Positions 16,469-26,177 of a stretch of 51,027 bases of DNA are shown here, in pieces. A program made the translations under genes and the position numbers. The DNA comes from Gammaproteobacteria bacterium (GTDB lineage: Bacteria; Pseudomonadota; Gammaproteobacteria; Steroidobacterales; Rariloculaceae), in the NCBI GenBank assembly GCA_022820625.1, contig JAJEFE010000019.1:1-51027 (forward strand). Direction: 5' to 3'. Position 1 is the stretch's first letter. Each line of letters begins with the position of its first letter. The notes beneath the pieces were generated by a model that saw only the letters and a program-made list of their open reading frames with translations, was not told the origin of the DNA and made no database searches.

Positions 16469-18946
16469 ATGAAAGTGACGGCTGCCGCGCTGGGATGCAT
16501 GGCGGTGTCCGGCTGCGAGCAGGCCTATCGCCCGCCGGATCCCCCAACGATATCGCTGTCCGTTTCGGCCGAAACAGTCGAGGAGGCGGGCAACCACACC
16601 GTGCAGGTAGTCGCTCAACTGGACTCGCCCTCGCTCACGCGCGCGACGGTGCGGTTGAACTTCGAGGGTACCGCCACGCGGGGCCGCGACTACGCGGCAA
16701 GCGCCGATGCGATCATGATCGCGCCGAACGCCACCACCGGCAGCCTGGACATTGACGTGTACAGGGACTTCGACGCCGAGGGCGACGAGACCTTCACGGC
16801 CACGGTGGCCAGGGTCGCCGGGCATGCCCGCGTACTCGGTCCCGCCTCGGCCACGTTCAGAATCCTGGACGGAGAGTCCGCGACAGTGGACAAGGCCCCG
16901 CCCGAGGGCGGGGCGCCGGAACTGACGCTACTGCCGTTCCACTTCGGCGTGACCGAAGGCGCTGTCGTGATGGTCCTCGCGGCGCTGAATGCGTCGGCCG
17001 ACGGCCAATCGGCGCGGTTGGTCGCGGAGTGGTCCACGGACATCGGTTTCCTCACCGGCGTGCACCCGCTCGGGGAGGTGGAGGTCCCCGCCCACGGCGA
17101 CCCGTTCGACTTCTTCTTCGGCGCGGTGCACGAATTCGTGCTGCCGCTGGATCGGCTGGAGCCGAACCGCAGTTACTTTGTACGCGCCTGGCTGGGCGAC
17201 GCGCCGCCGAATCCGGAACCGGGCGAACCGGTGCAGAACCTGTTCCTGGAAGGCTTTGCAACCGATGCCGCCGGGAGGGTAAGGACCCGGTGCGAAGCGC
17301 CGGCCAGGACGCCGGGCGCGATCGGCATGGACCCGCTTTTCGCCGAGCAGTGGCACCTTGTCAACACCGGCCAGACGGCCTTTTCGAACCGCTCGGGCAC
17401 GGCGGGCGCGGACCTGCGCATGGGAGTCGCCATCGGCGCGGGTCACAACGGGGAGGGCGTGAAACTCGCCATCATCGACACGGGGCTTGAGATCTGCCAT
17501 CCGGATCTGGCCGCCAATACCGCGGCGGGCGGTTCGTTCAACTTCGCCCACGAGTCCACGCCCGGGGCATCGAGCGCCGATCCGTTCAACCACAGCATTC
17601 TCGGCGACCACGGCACGAGCGTCGCGGGCATTGCCGCGGCCGTGGCGAAAAATGGCCTGGGCGGGCGCGGAGTGGCGCCTGAGGTGACGTTGGTGGGCTT
17701 CAACCTGGGTTCGGCGGTGGCCGAGGATCTCGAAACGGCGTTGTATCGCAGCCTGGGCGCCAGCGACAGCGATCCGGATTCGGCCAGCGTGGACATCTTC
17801 AACATGAGCTTCGGCACGGAACTGCCGTCGGAGAACGCGACGGAGGACTTCGTGCGGGTGATGGAGATGGGCACGAGCGAACTTCGCTCCGGCCGGGGCG
17901 CGCTGTATGTCAAGGCAGCGGGGAACGAGTTCGAACTTTGCAATCGCGCACACCCGCTCAACAGGGAAATCGGCTGCATCTCCGGCAACGCGGACCCGGA
18001 CCAGAATCTGCCTTACCTGATCGCCGTCGGCGCGTTCAATGCCGAGGATGTCAAGTCGTCCTATTCGAACGCCGGCGCCAATCTCTGGGTGGTCGGCCCG
18101 GGCGGAGAGGACGGTTTCGAGCGCCCGGCGATGATCACGACGGACCAGGCCGGCGCCGGGGCGGGGTTTGGCCTTCATGGCGAAATCCCGCTCTCGACCG
18201 GCCATCCGCTGAACCGCGACGGCGATTACGTAAACGCATTTGGAGGCACCTCCTCGGCATCGCCTGCCGTGGCCGGGGCCATCGCCGTGCTGCTGGGCGT
18301 CAAACCGAGCCTGACGTGGCGGGACGTGAAACACATCCTCGCGGCCACGGCGCGCACGATCGACCCCGGCCGGGCCGAGGTGCGCGCCGCGTTCAACGGC
18401 ACGCCGTATGTGGCCCAGCACGCCTGGCAGACCAACGCTGCCGGTTACGATTTTCACAATTGGTACGGGTTCGGTGCGGTCGACATCGACGCGGCCGTGG
18501 CGCTGGCCCAGTCCAGTTACGCGCCAGGCAGTCTGGGAACCCTTGTCGAATCGGCGTGGTTCGAAAGCGGCGTGGACGGCGCATTGCCGCTGGCGATTCC
18601 GGACTCCGACGGCGCCGGAGCTTCCGCAGTATTGGATGTCAACGGGCTGTCCGAGTCCGCCGATATCGAGGCGGTTGTGCTCGAAATCGACGTCGAGCAC
18701 TCCGATGCGTTCGACCTGGGCGTCACTCTTCACTCGCCCTCGGGAACCGCCAGCGTGCTCAACCCACCGTTCAATACTGTGCTGGAAGGTTTCGCCGGAT
18801 TGAGAAACTGGCAGTTGCTGAGCAACGCCTTCTACGGCGAGAACCCCAACGGCGCCTGGACCGTGCATGTGGCTGACCTCGCGGCGGAGGATACCGGCAG
18901 CCTGACCGGCTGGAGGTTGCGGTTTTACTACGGCGAACATCCCTGA
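16469..18946 (+). CDS. Subtilisin-like (S8) serine protease lipoprotein with C-terminal P domain
   Basis: An 825-aa protein from ATG 16469, which opens a lipoprotein signal (MKVTAAALGCMAVSGC, lipobox VSGC). The frame is open back to 16358. A Calx-beta-like domain (about 20-135) and a further beta domain come before the S8 domain. The catalytic triad is Asp337 (AIIDTGLE), His381 (GDHGTSVAG) and Ser595 (GGTSSASPAVAG), with oxyanion Asn in AAGNE. The C-terminal 130 residues (AVVLEIDVEHSDAFDLGVTL to the end) are a proprotein-convertase P domain. This kexin-like layout predicts an outer-membrane-anchored protease. Confidence 0.93.
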   Translation: MKVTAAALGCMAVSGCEQAYRPPDPPTISLSVSAETVEEAGNHTVQVVAQLDSPSLTRATVRLNFEGTATRGRDYAASADAIMIAPNATTGSLDIDVYRDFDAEGDETFTATVARVAGHARVLGPASATFRILDGESATVDKAPPEGGAPELTLLPFHFGVTEGAVVMVLAALNASADGQSARLVAEWSTDIGFLTGVHPLGEVEVPAHGDPFDFFFGAVHEFVLPLDRLEPNRSYFVRAWLGDAPPNPEPGEPVQNLFLEGFATDAAGRVRTRCEAPARTPGAIGMDPLFAEQWHLVNTGQTAFSNRSGTAGADLRMGVAIGAGHNGEGVKLAIIDTGLEICHPDLAANTAAGGSFNFAHESTPGASSADPFNHSILGDHGTSVAGIAAAVAKNGLGGRGVAPEVTLVGFNLGSAVAEDLETALYRSLGASDSDPDSASVDIFNMSFGTELPSENATEDFVRVMEMGTSELRSGRGALYVKAAGNEFELCNRAHPLNREIGCISGNADPDQNLPYLIAVGAFNAEDVKSSYSNAGANLWVVGPGGEDGFERPAMITTDQAGAGAGFGLHGEIPLSTGHPLNRDGDYVNAFGGTSSASPAVAGAIAVLLGVKPSLTWRDVKHILAATARTIDPGRAEVRAAFNGTPYVAQHAWQTNAAGYDFHNWYGFGAVDIDAAVALAQSSYAPGSLGTLVESAWFESGVDGALPLAIPDSDGAGASAVLDVNGLSESADIEAVVLEIDVEHSDAFDLGVTLHSPSGTASVLNPPFNTVLEGFAGLRNWQLLSNAFYGENPNGAWTVHVADLAAEDTGSLTGWRLRFYYGEHP

Positions 18947-19140
18947 AGGACCAAAAAATTCCAGTATGCGCGTAGGAAAAACAGTTTCCTTATCTGTCAC
19001 ATTTTGAGCCTGATTCGTGATAATTGAGTGACTGCAGAAATGTATTTCATGTCTTTCCCATGCTTTATGGGTCCGGAATCGCTATAGTCGTCACCACAGC
19101 ACCGGGGTCGGGCGCTTCACCGGTGACATAGCCCCCATCG

Positions 19141-19158
19141 CGGGCCGGCTTTGGCCCG
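19141..19158 (+). other. Leader hairpin just before the kinase ribosome binding site
   Basis: CGGGCC (19141-19146) pairs with GGCCCG (19153-19158) over a 6-nt loop, 4 nt ahead of the Shine-Dalgarno AGGAGG (19162-19167). It could modulate translation. The rest of 18947-19140 is AT-richer than the surroundings; a TATAGT at 19083-19088 may be a -10 box but no good -35 is seen. Confidence 0.3.
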
Positions 19159-19171
19159 ACGAGGAGGAAAG

Positions 19172-21571
19172 ATGCCCATGACCGGCTCCGGACAGACAAA
19201 CCACGATGTTCAGTCGCTCAAGGAACGCAATTCGTTGCTGTGCTCGGCGATCCTGCGCATCAGCGCGAGCCTGGATCCGGACACGGTGCTTCAGGAGGTG
19301 GTGGACAGCGCTCGCGCGCTCACCGGCTCGCGCTACGGGGCGATCGCCACCATTGATGAGGCAGGCGAGGTGCGGGACTTCGTCACCTCCGGTTTCACCC
19401 CCGCGGAGAAGCGCCAGTTCGCAGAGTGGGCCGACGGGCCGCGTTTGTTCGCGCACCTGCGCGACTTGCCGGGGCCGCTGAGGTTGGCGGACTTGCCGGA
19501 CTACGTGCACGACCGCGGTTTTTCTCCCGAACTGATGCGTTCGAAGACGCTGCTGTCGATGCCGATGCGCCACCGCGGCGAGCAGGTCGGCAATTTTTTC
19601 CTTGCCGAAAAGGCCGACGCGGAGGACTTCTCCGACGAAGACGAGGAACTGCTGGCGCTGTTCGCCTCACAGGCGGCGGCAGCGATCGTGAACGCGCGCA
19701 CGCATCACGACGAACAGCGGGCTCGCACGGACCTTGAAGCACTGGTGGAGACCTCGCCCGTGGGCGTGGCGGTATTCGATGCCAGGAACGGCCATCCAGT
19801 GTCATTCAATCGCGAGGCATTGCGAATCGTGGAAGGACTGCTGACGCCGGATGTTGCACCTGAGGAAATGCTCAAGGAGGTGACCTGCCGCTTCGCGGGC
19901 CTCAGCGAGGTGGCGCTGGAGCGGTTCCCGTTCGCATATGCGCTCGGCAACGCCACGACATTGCGAGCCGAGGAGGTGGAGCTTTCGGTACCCGACGGGC
20001 GAAGCGTGCGCACGCTTGTCAACGCGACACCGATCCGCGACGAGAGCGGAGACGTTGTCACGGTGGTGGTGACGATGCAGGACCTGGGTCCGCTGGAGGA
20101 ACTGGAGCGGCTGCGGGCGGAGTTCCTCGGCATGGTCAGCCACGAGCTTCGGGCACCGTTGGCCGCCATCAAGGGTTCGGCGGCGGCCGTGCTGGGCGCC
20201 TCTCCCGCGCTGCCGCGCGCGGAAATACTGCAGTTCCTTCGAATCGTCGACGGGCAGGCCGATCACATGCAGGGGCTGATCGGCAACCTGCTCGATGCCG
20301 GCCGCATCGAGGCGGGCACGCTGTCGGTGGACCCCGAAACCTCGGAGGTGATCGCGCTGGCGGATGCGGCGAAGAACGCGTTCGTCTCCGGCGGCGGCAG
20401 GCACACGGTGGTCATCGATCTGCCCGGCGAGTTGCCGGCGGTGATGGCCGACCGGGAGCGCGTCGTTCAGGTGTTGAAAAACCTGCTCTCCAATGCCGCA
20501 CGGCATTCGCCGGAGTCCTCGCCCATCCGCATCGAGGCGGCGCGCGAGGCAGGGCACGTGGCGGTATCGGTATGCGACAAGGGCCGGGGAGTCCCCCCGG
20601 AGATGCTGGGGCAATTGTTTCGCAAGCACGTGGCGCTGGACGGCGGACGTGCGGCGGAGGGCATGGGTCCGAGTGGACTGGGGCTGTCCATCTGCAAGGG
20701 GCTGGTGGAGGCGCACGGAGGTCGCATTCGCGCGGAAAGCCCCGGGCTCGGTCACGGCGCCCGATTCACGTTCACGCTGCCCGTGGCCGAGGGCGCGGCG
20801 GCGCCTGCGCAGCGCGCGCGCAGGCGTGCGCGCTTGTCCGGCGCGGCGGGCGAGAAGCCGCCCGTGCTGGTGGTGGACGACGACCCGCAAACGTTGCGCC
20901 TGGTGCGCCGCGCGCTGTCCGGGGCGGGTTACGGTGTGATCGAGACGGGTGAGCCGGAGCAGGTGGCCGAGTTGATCCGCGCGGAAAAGCCACGCCTGGT
21001 GCTGCTGGATCTGGTGTTTCCGGGAACCGACGGGATCGAGTTGATGGAGCAGGTGCCGGAGCTGTCGGATTTGCCGATCATCTTCATCTCTGCCTACGGC
21101 CGTGACGAGACCATCGCGCGGGCGTTCGAAAACGGCGCGGAGGACTACGTCGTCAAGCCGTTCTCGGCCACCGAACTGCTCGCGCGGGTCGGAGCGGCGC
21201 TTCGCCGGCGCACGGGCGCCGAACCGTTCGTGCACGGGGAACTGGTGATCGACCACGAGCGCCGCCACGTGAGCGTGGGCCGGCGCACGGTGCCGCTCAC
21301 GGCCACGGAGTACGAGTTGCTGCGCACCCTTGCGCTCAATGCGGGGCGGGTGGTGACATCCGCCTCGCTGCTCCGCCAACTCTGGGGCACGCGAGACTCC
21401 ACCGACACCGAGCCGGTGCGCGCGTTCGTGAAGAAACTGCGCGGCAAGCTCGGCGACAGCGCGGCCGACCCCACCTGGATCTTCAACGTGCGCGGCGTCG
21501 GTTACCGCATGAGCAACCCCGGCGGTGGCAAGGCAACCGGCATCGGACGGCGAGAGATGGAAAGCGCGTAG
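19172..21571 (+). CDS. Soluble histidine kinase fused to OmpR-type response regulator
   Basis: A 799-aa protein from ATG 19172 (SD AGGAGG). Order: GAF domain (about 20-175), PAS-like region (190-295), HisKA with His324 in MVSHELRAPLAAIKG, HATPase_c (N box LLSNAARH, G boxes DKGRGVP and GLGLSICKG), receiver domain (VVDDDPQTLR, phospho-acceptor Asp613 in LLDLVFPG, Lys in VVKPFS), and a winged-helix Trans_reg_C domain (TATEYELLRTL to NVRGVGYRM). A whole two-component system thus lies in one chain with its own DNA-binding output. No membrane segment, so sensing is probably cytosolic through GAF/PAS. Targets may include the flanking genes, which is inferred only from position. Confidence 0.93.
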   Translation: MPMTGSGQTNHDVQSLKERNSLLCSAILRISASLDPDTVLQEVVDSARALTGSRYGAIATIDEAGEVRDFVTSGFTPAEKRQFAEWADGPRLFAHLRDLPGPLRLADLPDYVHDRGFSPELMRSKTLLSMPMRHRGEQVGNFFLAEKADAEDFSDEDEELLALFASQAAAAIVNARTHHDEQRARTDLEALVETSPVGVAVFDARNGHPVSFNREALRIVEGLLTPDVAPEEMLKEVTCRFAGLSEVALERFPFAYALGNATTLRAEEVELSVPDGRSVRTLVNATPIRDESGDVVTVVVTMQDLGPLEELERLRAEFLGMVSHELRAPLAAIKGSAAAVLGASPALPRAEILQFLRIVDGQADHMQGLIGNLLDAGRIEAGTLSVDPETSEVIALADAAKNAFVSGGGRHTVVIDLPGELPAVMADRERVVQVLKNLLSNAARHSPESSPIRIEAAREAGHVAVSVCDKGRGVPPEMLGQLFRKHVALDGGRAAEGMGPSGLGLSICKGLVEAHGGRIRAESPGLGHGARFTFTLPVAEGAAAPAQRARRRARLSGAAGEKPPVLVVDDDPQTLRLVRRALSGAGYGVIETGEPEQVAELIRAEKPRLVLLDLVFPGTDGIELMEQVPELSDLPIIFISAYGRDETIARAFENGAEDYVVKPFSATELLARVGAALRRRTGAEPFVHGELVIDHERRHVSVGRRTVPLTATEYELLRTLALNAGRVVTSASLLRQLWGTRDSTDTEPVRAFVKKLRGKLGDSAADPTWIFNVRGVGYRMSNPGGGKATGIGRREMESA

Positions 21572-21762
21572 TTCTGCCGGTAGAATTTCCGGCTCGTGTG
21601 CGCATGAGGGCGCCGGGATCCGGGTGAAATTCGCTTGCGGGAAGGCGGATTCCCCTGTTCTGTCGAGTTGTAAAATGATGGTAATTGTCATGAATACGAA
21701 GGCTTGTATGCGGGCTCCAGCCGTCGGGGTCTGGCGCCTGGGAACTGAAGGTTGACCGGTCC

Positions 21763-23739
21763 ATGTCCGCCGATCGACAACGCAATCTCGGAACCCTGTC
21801 GCTGGTGCTGCTGGCGCTGGTATTCGTTGCCGCCGTCACCGCGAACAATTCGCTTCTGACGGGCCTGCGCATCGACCTGACGGAAGACAACCTTTATACC
21901 GTTTCGCCCGGAACGCGCAACGTGCTCGCCTCCATCGCGGAGCCGATCAACGTCTACATGTTCTTCTCCGACAGCGAGACCGCGGACATCGCGCCGCTGC
22001 GGAATTACGCCAACCGGGTTCGCGAGATGCTGGAGGAACTCGAGGGCGCCGGCGGCGGCAATCTCGTGCTGCATGTCATCGACCCGGCGCCGTTCTCGGA
22101 GGACGAGGACCGGGCCGCCCAGTTCGGGCTGCAGCCGATCACTCTCGGACTCGGGCAATCCCTGTATTTCGGTCTCGCCGCGACCAACAGCGTAGGCGAC
22201 GAGGAGGTCATCGAGATCTTCAACCCCGACCGCGAGCGCTTTCTCGAATACGAACTGGCCAGGATGATCTACAGCCTCGCCCGGCCCGACAAGGTGGTGG
22301 TGGGCGTGCATGCCGGCGTATCCATGACCGCCGGATTCGATCCCCAGACCCAGCGCGTGACCGAGCCCTGGATCGTCTACAGCCAGGCCGGGCAATTGTT
22401 CGAGATGCGCTCGCTGCCACCGGGATTCACGGAAATCGAGGAAGACGTGGACGTGCTGTGGCTGGTGCATCCGCGCAGTCTCCAGGACGAGACGCTGTAC
22501 GCCATCGACCAGTTCGTGATGGGCGGCGGCCGGGCGCTGATCTTTTTGGATCCGTTTGCCGAGGTCGACATGGCCGCGGCGATGGACCCCGCCGCCATGG
22601 CGGCGGGCAGCGCCTCGGACCTCGCGCCACTGCTCGGCGGCTGGGGCGTTGAATTCTCCGCCGGCGAAGTGGTGGCCGACAATCAATACGCGCTCAGCGT
22701 CACCACCGGCCTGAGCATGCGGCCGGTGCGTCACCTTGGATTGCTGGGGCTTGATGCAACCGCCATCGACCCGGAGGACGTGATTACCGACGGGCTGTAC
22801 AACATAAATGTCGGTACCGCCGGGCATTTCAGCGTGGCCGACGACAGCACAGTGTTATTGCAGCCGCTGCTGTCGTCGAGCAGCAACGCGGAGACCCTGC
22901 CGGCGATCCAGATGCAGATGCTCACCGATCCGGAGGCGCTGCTGGACGATTTCGCGCCGAGCGGGGAGTCCTACATCCTCGCCGCGCGGCTCACGGGTCC
23001 ACTGGGCAGCGCTTATCCCGACGGTCCGCCTGCCGAGGTATTGCCGGATGCCGGGGGTGACCTGGCGGACGGCGCAGACAGCGGCGAAGACGACGATGCC
23101 GGTGTCGACGCCGGTTCGGAGGGGCCTGCAGATTCCGTATCGCCGGAAGCCCAGTCTGACAGCGCACACCTGGCATCCACCGATTCCGCCAACGTCATCC
23201 TCGTGGGTGATGTGGATATCCTGAGCGACCGCCTGTGGGTGCAGCAGCAGAATTTCCTGGGCCAGACACTGGCGACGGCTTTCGCCAACAACGGCGACTT
23301 CCTCATCAACGCCCTGGACAACCTGTCGGGCAGCGCGGACCTGATCGGTATCCGGGCCCGGGGGACCTATTCGCGTCCGTTCACTCGGGTACAGGCACTG
23401 CGCCGGCAGGCCGATGCGCAGTTCCGCCAGACCGAGCAGAGGCTTCAGGCGGAACTGACCGAGACGGAGAACCGGCTCGGCGAGCTGCAGGATACCCGGA
23501 CGGACCAGGGCTCCCTGCTGATGAGCGACGAACAACAGGCGGAGATCCAGAGGTTCCTCGACGAGCAGGTGCGCATCCGCCAGGAGCTGCGCGGCGTGCA
23601 GCGCAATCTTGACCGCAGCATCGAACGGTTGGGCACCGTCCTGCAATTCATCAACATCGGACTGGTGCCGCTGCTGCTGACCGCGGCCGCGCTGTTGGCG
23701 GTGGTCGTCAGACGGCGGCGCGCGGAGAAGAAATCGTGA
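21763..23739 (+). CDS. GldG-like ABC transporter auxiliary protein
   Basis: A 658-aa protein of the Gldg/ABC_transp_aux family. It has an N-terminal transmembrane segment (LVLLALVFVAAVTANNSL), the typical RIDLTEDNLYTVSPGTRNVL motif, a large periplasmic domain, a coiled coil (about 545-620) and a C-terminal transmembrane segment followed by RRRRAEKK. An acidic low-complexity insert sits near residues 425-465. In other genomes this gene directly follows the ATPase and permease; here they are 6.1 kb upstream. It overlaps the DUF4340 gene by 4 nt. A chain bridging ABC pump and periplasm is a plausible role. Confidence 0.9.
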   Translation: MSADRQRNLGTLSLVLLALVFVAAVTANNSLLTGLRIDLTEDNLYTVSPGTRNVLASIAEPINVYMFFSDSETADIAPLRNYANRVREMLEELEGAGGGNLVLHVIDPAPFSEDEDRAAQFGLQPITLGLGQSLYFGLAATNSVGDEEVIEIFNPDRERFLEYELARMIYSLARPDKVVVGVHAGVSMTAGFDPQTQRVTEPWIVYSQAGQLFEMRSLPPGFTEIEEDVDVLWLVHPRSLQDETLYAIDQFVMGGGRALIFLDPFAEVDMAAAMDPAAMAAGSASDLAPLLGGWGVEFSAGEVVADNQYALSVTTGLSMRPVRHLGLLGLDATAIDPEDVITDGLYNINVGTAGHFSVADDSTVLLQPLLSSSSNAETLPAIQMQMLTDPEALLDDFAPSGESYILAARLTGPLGSAYPDGPPAEVLPDAGGDLADGADSGEDDDAGVDAGSEGPADSVSPEAQSDSAHLASTDSANVILVGDVDILSDRLWVQQQNFLGQTLATAFANNGDFLINALDNLSGSADLIGIRARGTYSRPFTRVQALRRQADAQFRQTEQRLQAELTETENRLGELQDTRTDQGSLLMSDEQQAEIQRFLDEQVRIRQELRGVQRNLDRSIERLGTVLQFINIGLVPLLLTAAALLAVVVRRRRAEKKS

Positions 23740-24875
23740 CTACCCGCACCGTGAGCGTACTCGCAGCCGCCCTGGTGGTACTGGGCGCCGTGGCGCTGCT
23801 GGCCCAATACGATCCCCAGCCGCCGGCCCCGGGCGGTGGCTTGTTGCTGCCGGATCTCGGCGAGGACCTGGATCGGATCACCCGGGTGTCCATCACAGGC
23901 GCCGGTTCGGAACCCGTCGCCACGCTGGTGCGCGGCGACGAGGGAAGCTGGACGGTTGCCGAGAAAGACGGTTATCCGGCCGACGTGGAAAAGGTTCGCC
24001 AGACGCTGATCAGCCTGGCCGAGGCGCGCATCGTCGAGCCCAAGACCGCCAACCCGGACTTCTACGACCGCCTTGGCGTGGAGGGAGTGGAAGACGAGGC
24101 TGCCGGCGGGCTGGCTGTGATGTTGGCGGGCGCCGATACGCCAGTGAACGTCATCGTCGGCAACACCGAAGGCACGTCTCAGGTCTACATTCGCGCAGCG
24201 GATCAGGCCCAGAGTTTCCTCGTCGACCGGAACCCGGACGTTGGAAACGAAACGACGGATTGGCTGGCCAACGAAATCCTGGCGGTTTCCGGAACACGGA
24301 TGGCACGGGTCACCGTAACCCACCCCGATGGCGAATTGGTGACCGTCTCCAAGGCCGATTCCGAACAGTCCAACTTCGACCTGGACGAAATTCCTCCGGG
24401 CCGCGAACTGCAGTACGCCAGCGTGGCCAACGTCATGGGCAACGTGCTGTCGAACCTGAACCTGCAGGACGTGGAACCGAGAACCGCAACCGACGAGCCG
24501 GTGACGGTAACCGAATTCGTCACGTTTGACGGGCTGGCCATAATCGCGGAATCCCTCGAGCGCGAAGACGAGCGCTGGGTTGCATTCCGGGCCGAATACC
24601 GACCGCCTGCGGAGGAATCGGAACCGCAGGACGATCAGGCTCGGGAGGGCGCTGCAGCGAATGCCTCCGAAGGGGCTGACGACGAGGTGGCAGCCGACGT
24701 GGACGATCTAGCCGACGAACAATCAGACGCCACGGATGTCGCCGCGGAAGCCTTTGACCTGGACCAGCGCCTTTCCCCCTGGCGCTACCGCATCGCCGGC
24801 TACCAGTTCGATCAGATGACACGCCGACTGGACGACCTGCTCCGCGACCTGCCGGAGGAAACAGCGGACGAGTAG
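23736..24875 (+). CDS. DUF4340 domain protein, Gld-type ABC partner
   Basis: A 379-aa protein with a GTG start overlapping the GldG-like stop (GTGA). It has an N-terminal membrane anchor (VSVLAAALVVLGAVALLA) and a DUF4340 pattern (GSWTVAEKDGYPADVEKVRQTL, then a VIVGNT strand and the sequence YIRAADQ). A long acidic, glutamate and aspartate rich stretch lies at about 285-335. The family nearly always accompanies GldA/F/G genes, so this is the last member of the split operon. The function is unknown. Confidence 0.9.
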   Translation: MTTRTVSVLAAALVVLGAVALLAQYDPQPPAPGGGLLLPDLGEDLDRITRVSITGAGSEPVATLVRGDEGSWTVAEKDGYPADVEKVRQTLISLAEARIVEPKTANPDFYDRLGVEGVEDEAAGGLAVMLAGADTPVNVIVGNTEGTSQVYIRAADQAQSFLVDRNPDVGNETTDWLANEILAVSGTRMARVTVTHPDGELVTVSKADSEQSNFDLDEIPPGRELQYASVANVMGNVLSNLNLQDVEPRTATDEPVTVTEFVTFDGLAIIAESLEREDERWVAFRAEYRPPAEESEPQDDQAREGAAANASEGADDEVAADVDDLADEQSDATDVAAEAFDLDQRLSPWRYRIAGYQFDQMTRRLDDLLRDLPEETADE

Positions 24876-24989
24876 TAAACCCGCGTGTCAACGGGAGGTT
24901 AAATTGGTTCTTTGCCAAATCCAGTCCCGCGCGGGTAATCTTCATTAGATTGGATTCCTTCTTTATCCGCAACAATGCAGGGCTTTCAA

Positions 24990-26129
24990 ATGAGAAGATT
25001 ACTCCTGGCAATGACGCTGAGCCTGTTCGCCGCCGCCTGCCTGCAGGCGCAATCGGATTTGCCGTTTGACGTAGAACCCGTGACGTCTTTCGATGAGCCC
25101 TGGGCGCTTGCTTTCCTGCCGGACGGGCGCATGCTCGTGACGGAAAAGAAGGGCAATCTGTTCATCGTCACCCGCGAGGGACAGAGGTCCGATGCGATCG
25201 ACGGCGTACCGGATATTGCCTACGGGGGCCAGGGTGGCCTCGGCGATGTTGCCCTGCATCCGGAATACGGCGACAACGGCATCATCTACCTGAGCTACGC
25301 CGAGAGCGGCCTCGGCGATACCCGCGGCGCGGCCGTTGCGCGGGCGGTGCTGGCCGAGGCCGATGGCGGCGGATACCTGTCGGGCGTGGAAGTCATCTGG
25401 CGCCAATACCCCAAGGTCGTCGGTTACGGCCACTATGGCCACCGATTGAAGTTCGACGACGAGGGTTATCTTTGGATATCGTCGGGCGACCGCCAGAAGT
25501 TCACGCCATCCCAGGACATGCAGTCGAATATGGGCAAGGTCCTGCGCCTGCACGACGATGGATCGATTCCCGGCGACAACCCCTTCGTCGACTTTATCGA
25601 CGAAGACCCGTTTGTCGATGACATCGGCGTGTATGGGCAGATCTGGTCGTTGGGCCACCGCAATCCGCTCGGGCTCGACTTCGCCCTCGACGGCGGGCTG
25701 TGGGTCATGGAAATGGGACCGGAAGGCGGTGACGAGTTGAATCGCGTCGAGCGCGCTGCCAACTACGGTTATCCGATCGTCTCAAACGGCGACCACTACG
25801 ATGGCCGTGAGATTCCCGACCACGACACGCGTCCGGAATTCCGGACGCCGGCGATCTGGTGGACGCCGGTCTTGTCCCCGGGCAACCTGATGGTCTATCG
25901 CGGCAGCCTGTTCCCGGGCTGGCGCGGCAACGCATTCGTCGCGGGATTGTCCTCCCAGGCGATCGTGCGTATCGAGCTCGACGGCGACACTGCGCGCGAA
26001 GTCGAGCGCTACGACATGCGTGCCCGGATCCGCGGCGTCTTCGAGGGGCCGGACGGCGCTGTCTGGGTACTCGAAGACGAGGAAGAGGGCAGCATGGGAC
26101 GACTTCTAAAGCTCACGCCGAGAAGCTGA
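24990..26129 (+). CDS. Secreted PQQ-dependent sugar dehydrogenase (aldose/YliI-like)
   Basis: A 379-aa soluble six-bladed propeller of the GSDH family. Start ATG 24990 follows AGGG at a 7-nt spacing; ATG 24975 is less likely. A signal peptide (MRRLLLAMTLSLFAAACLQA) precedes the enzyme. Family signatures are EPWALAFLPDGRMLVTEKKG, QGGLGDVALHP, GHYGHRLKFD, RNPLGLDF and EMGPEGGDELNR. It would oxidise sugars in the periplasm using PQQ and an electron acceptor. No PQQ synthesis genes lie in the window. Confidence 0.92.
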   Translation: MRRLLLAMTLSLFAAACLQAQSDLPFDVEPVTSFDEPWALAFLPDGRMLVTEKKGNLFIVTREGQRSDAIDGVPDIAYGGQGGLGDVALHPEYGDNGIIYLSYAESGLGDTRGAAVARAVLAEADGGGYLSGVEVIWRQYPKVVGYGHYGHRLKFDDEGYLWISSGDRQKFTPSQDMQSNMGKVLRLHDDGSIPGDNPFVDFIDEDPFVDDIGVYGQIWSLGHRNPLGLDFALDGGLWVMEMGPEGGDELNRVERAANYGYPIVSNGDHYDGREIPDHDTRPEFRTPAIWWTPVLSPGNLMVYRGSLFPGWRGNAFVAGLSSQAIVRIELDGDTAREVERYDMRARIRGVFEGPDGAVWVLEDEEEGSMGRLLKLTPRS

Positions 26130-26177
26130 ACGGCTCATCTGATTCAAAGCAGATCCAGAGACGCCGTCATCGTCATC

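Noticed and set aside
16928..19000. Open frame of 690 codons antisense to the S8 protease
   Set aside because: Composition is Arg/Gly/Val/His rich, as expected for a shadow frame; the protease triad and P domain are on the other strand.
19802..21691. Open frame of 629 codons antisense to the kinase-regulator fusion
   Set aside because: It is a shadow of strongly biased third-position GC; no domain is recognisable.
21663..21693. Promoter before the GldG-like gene (TAAAAT near 21671)
   Set aside because: A fair -10 but no acceptable -35 at 16-18 nt; too weak to list as a feature.
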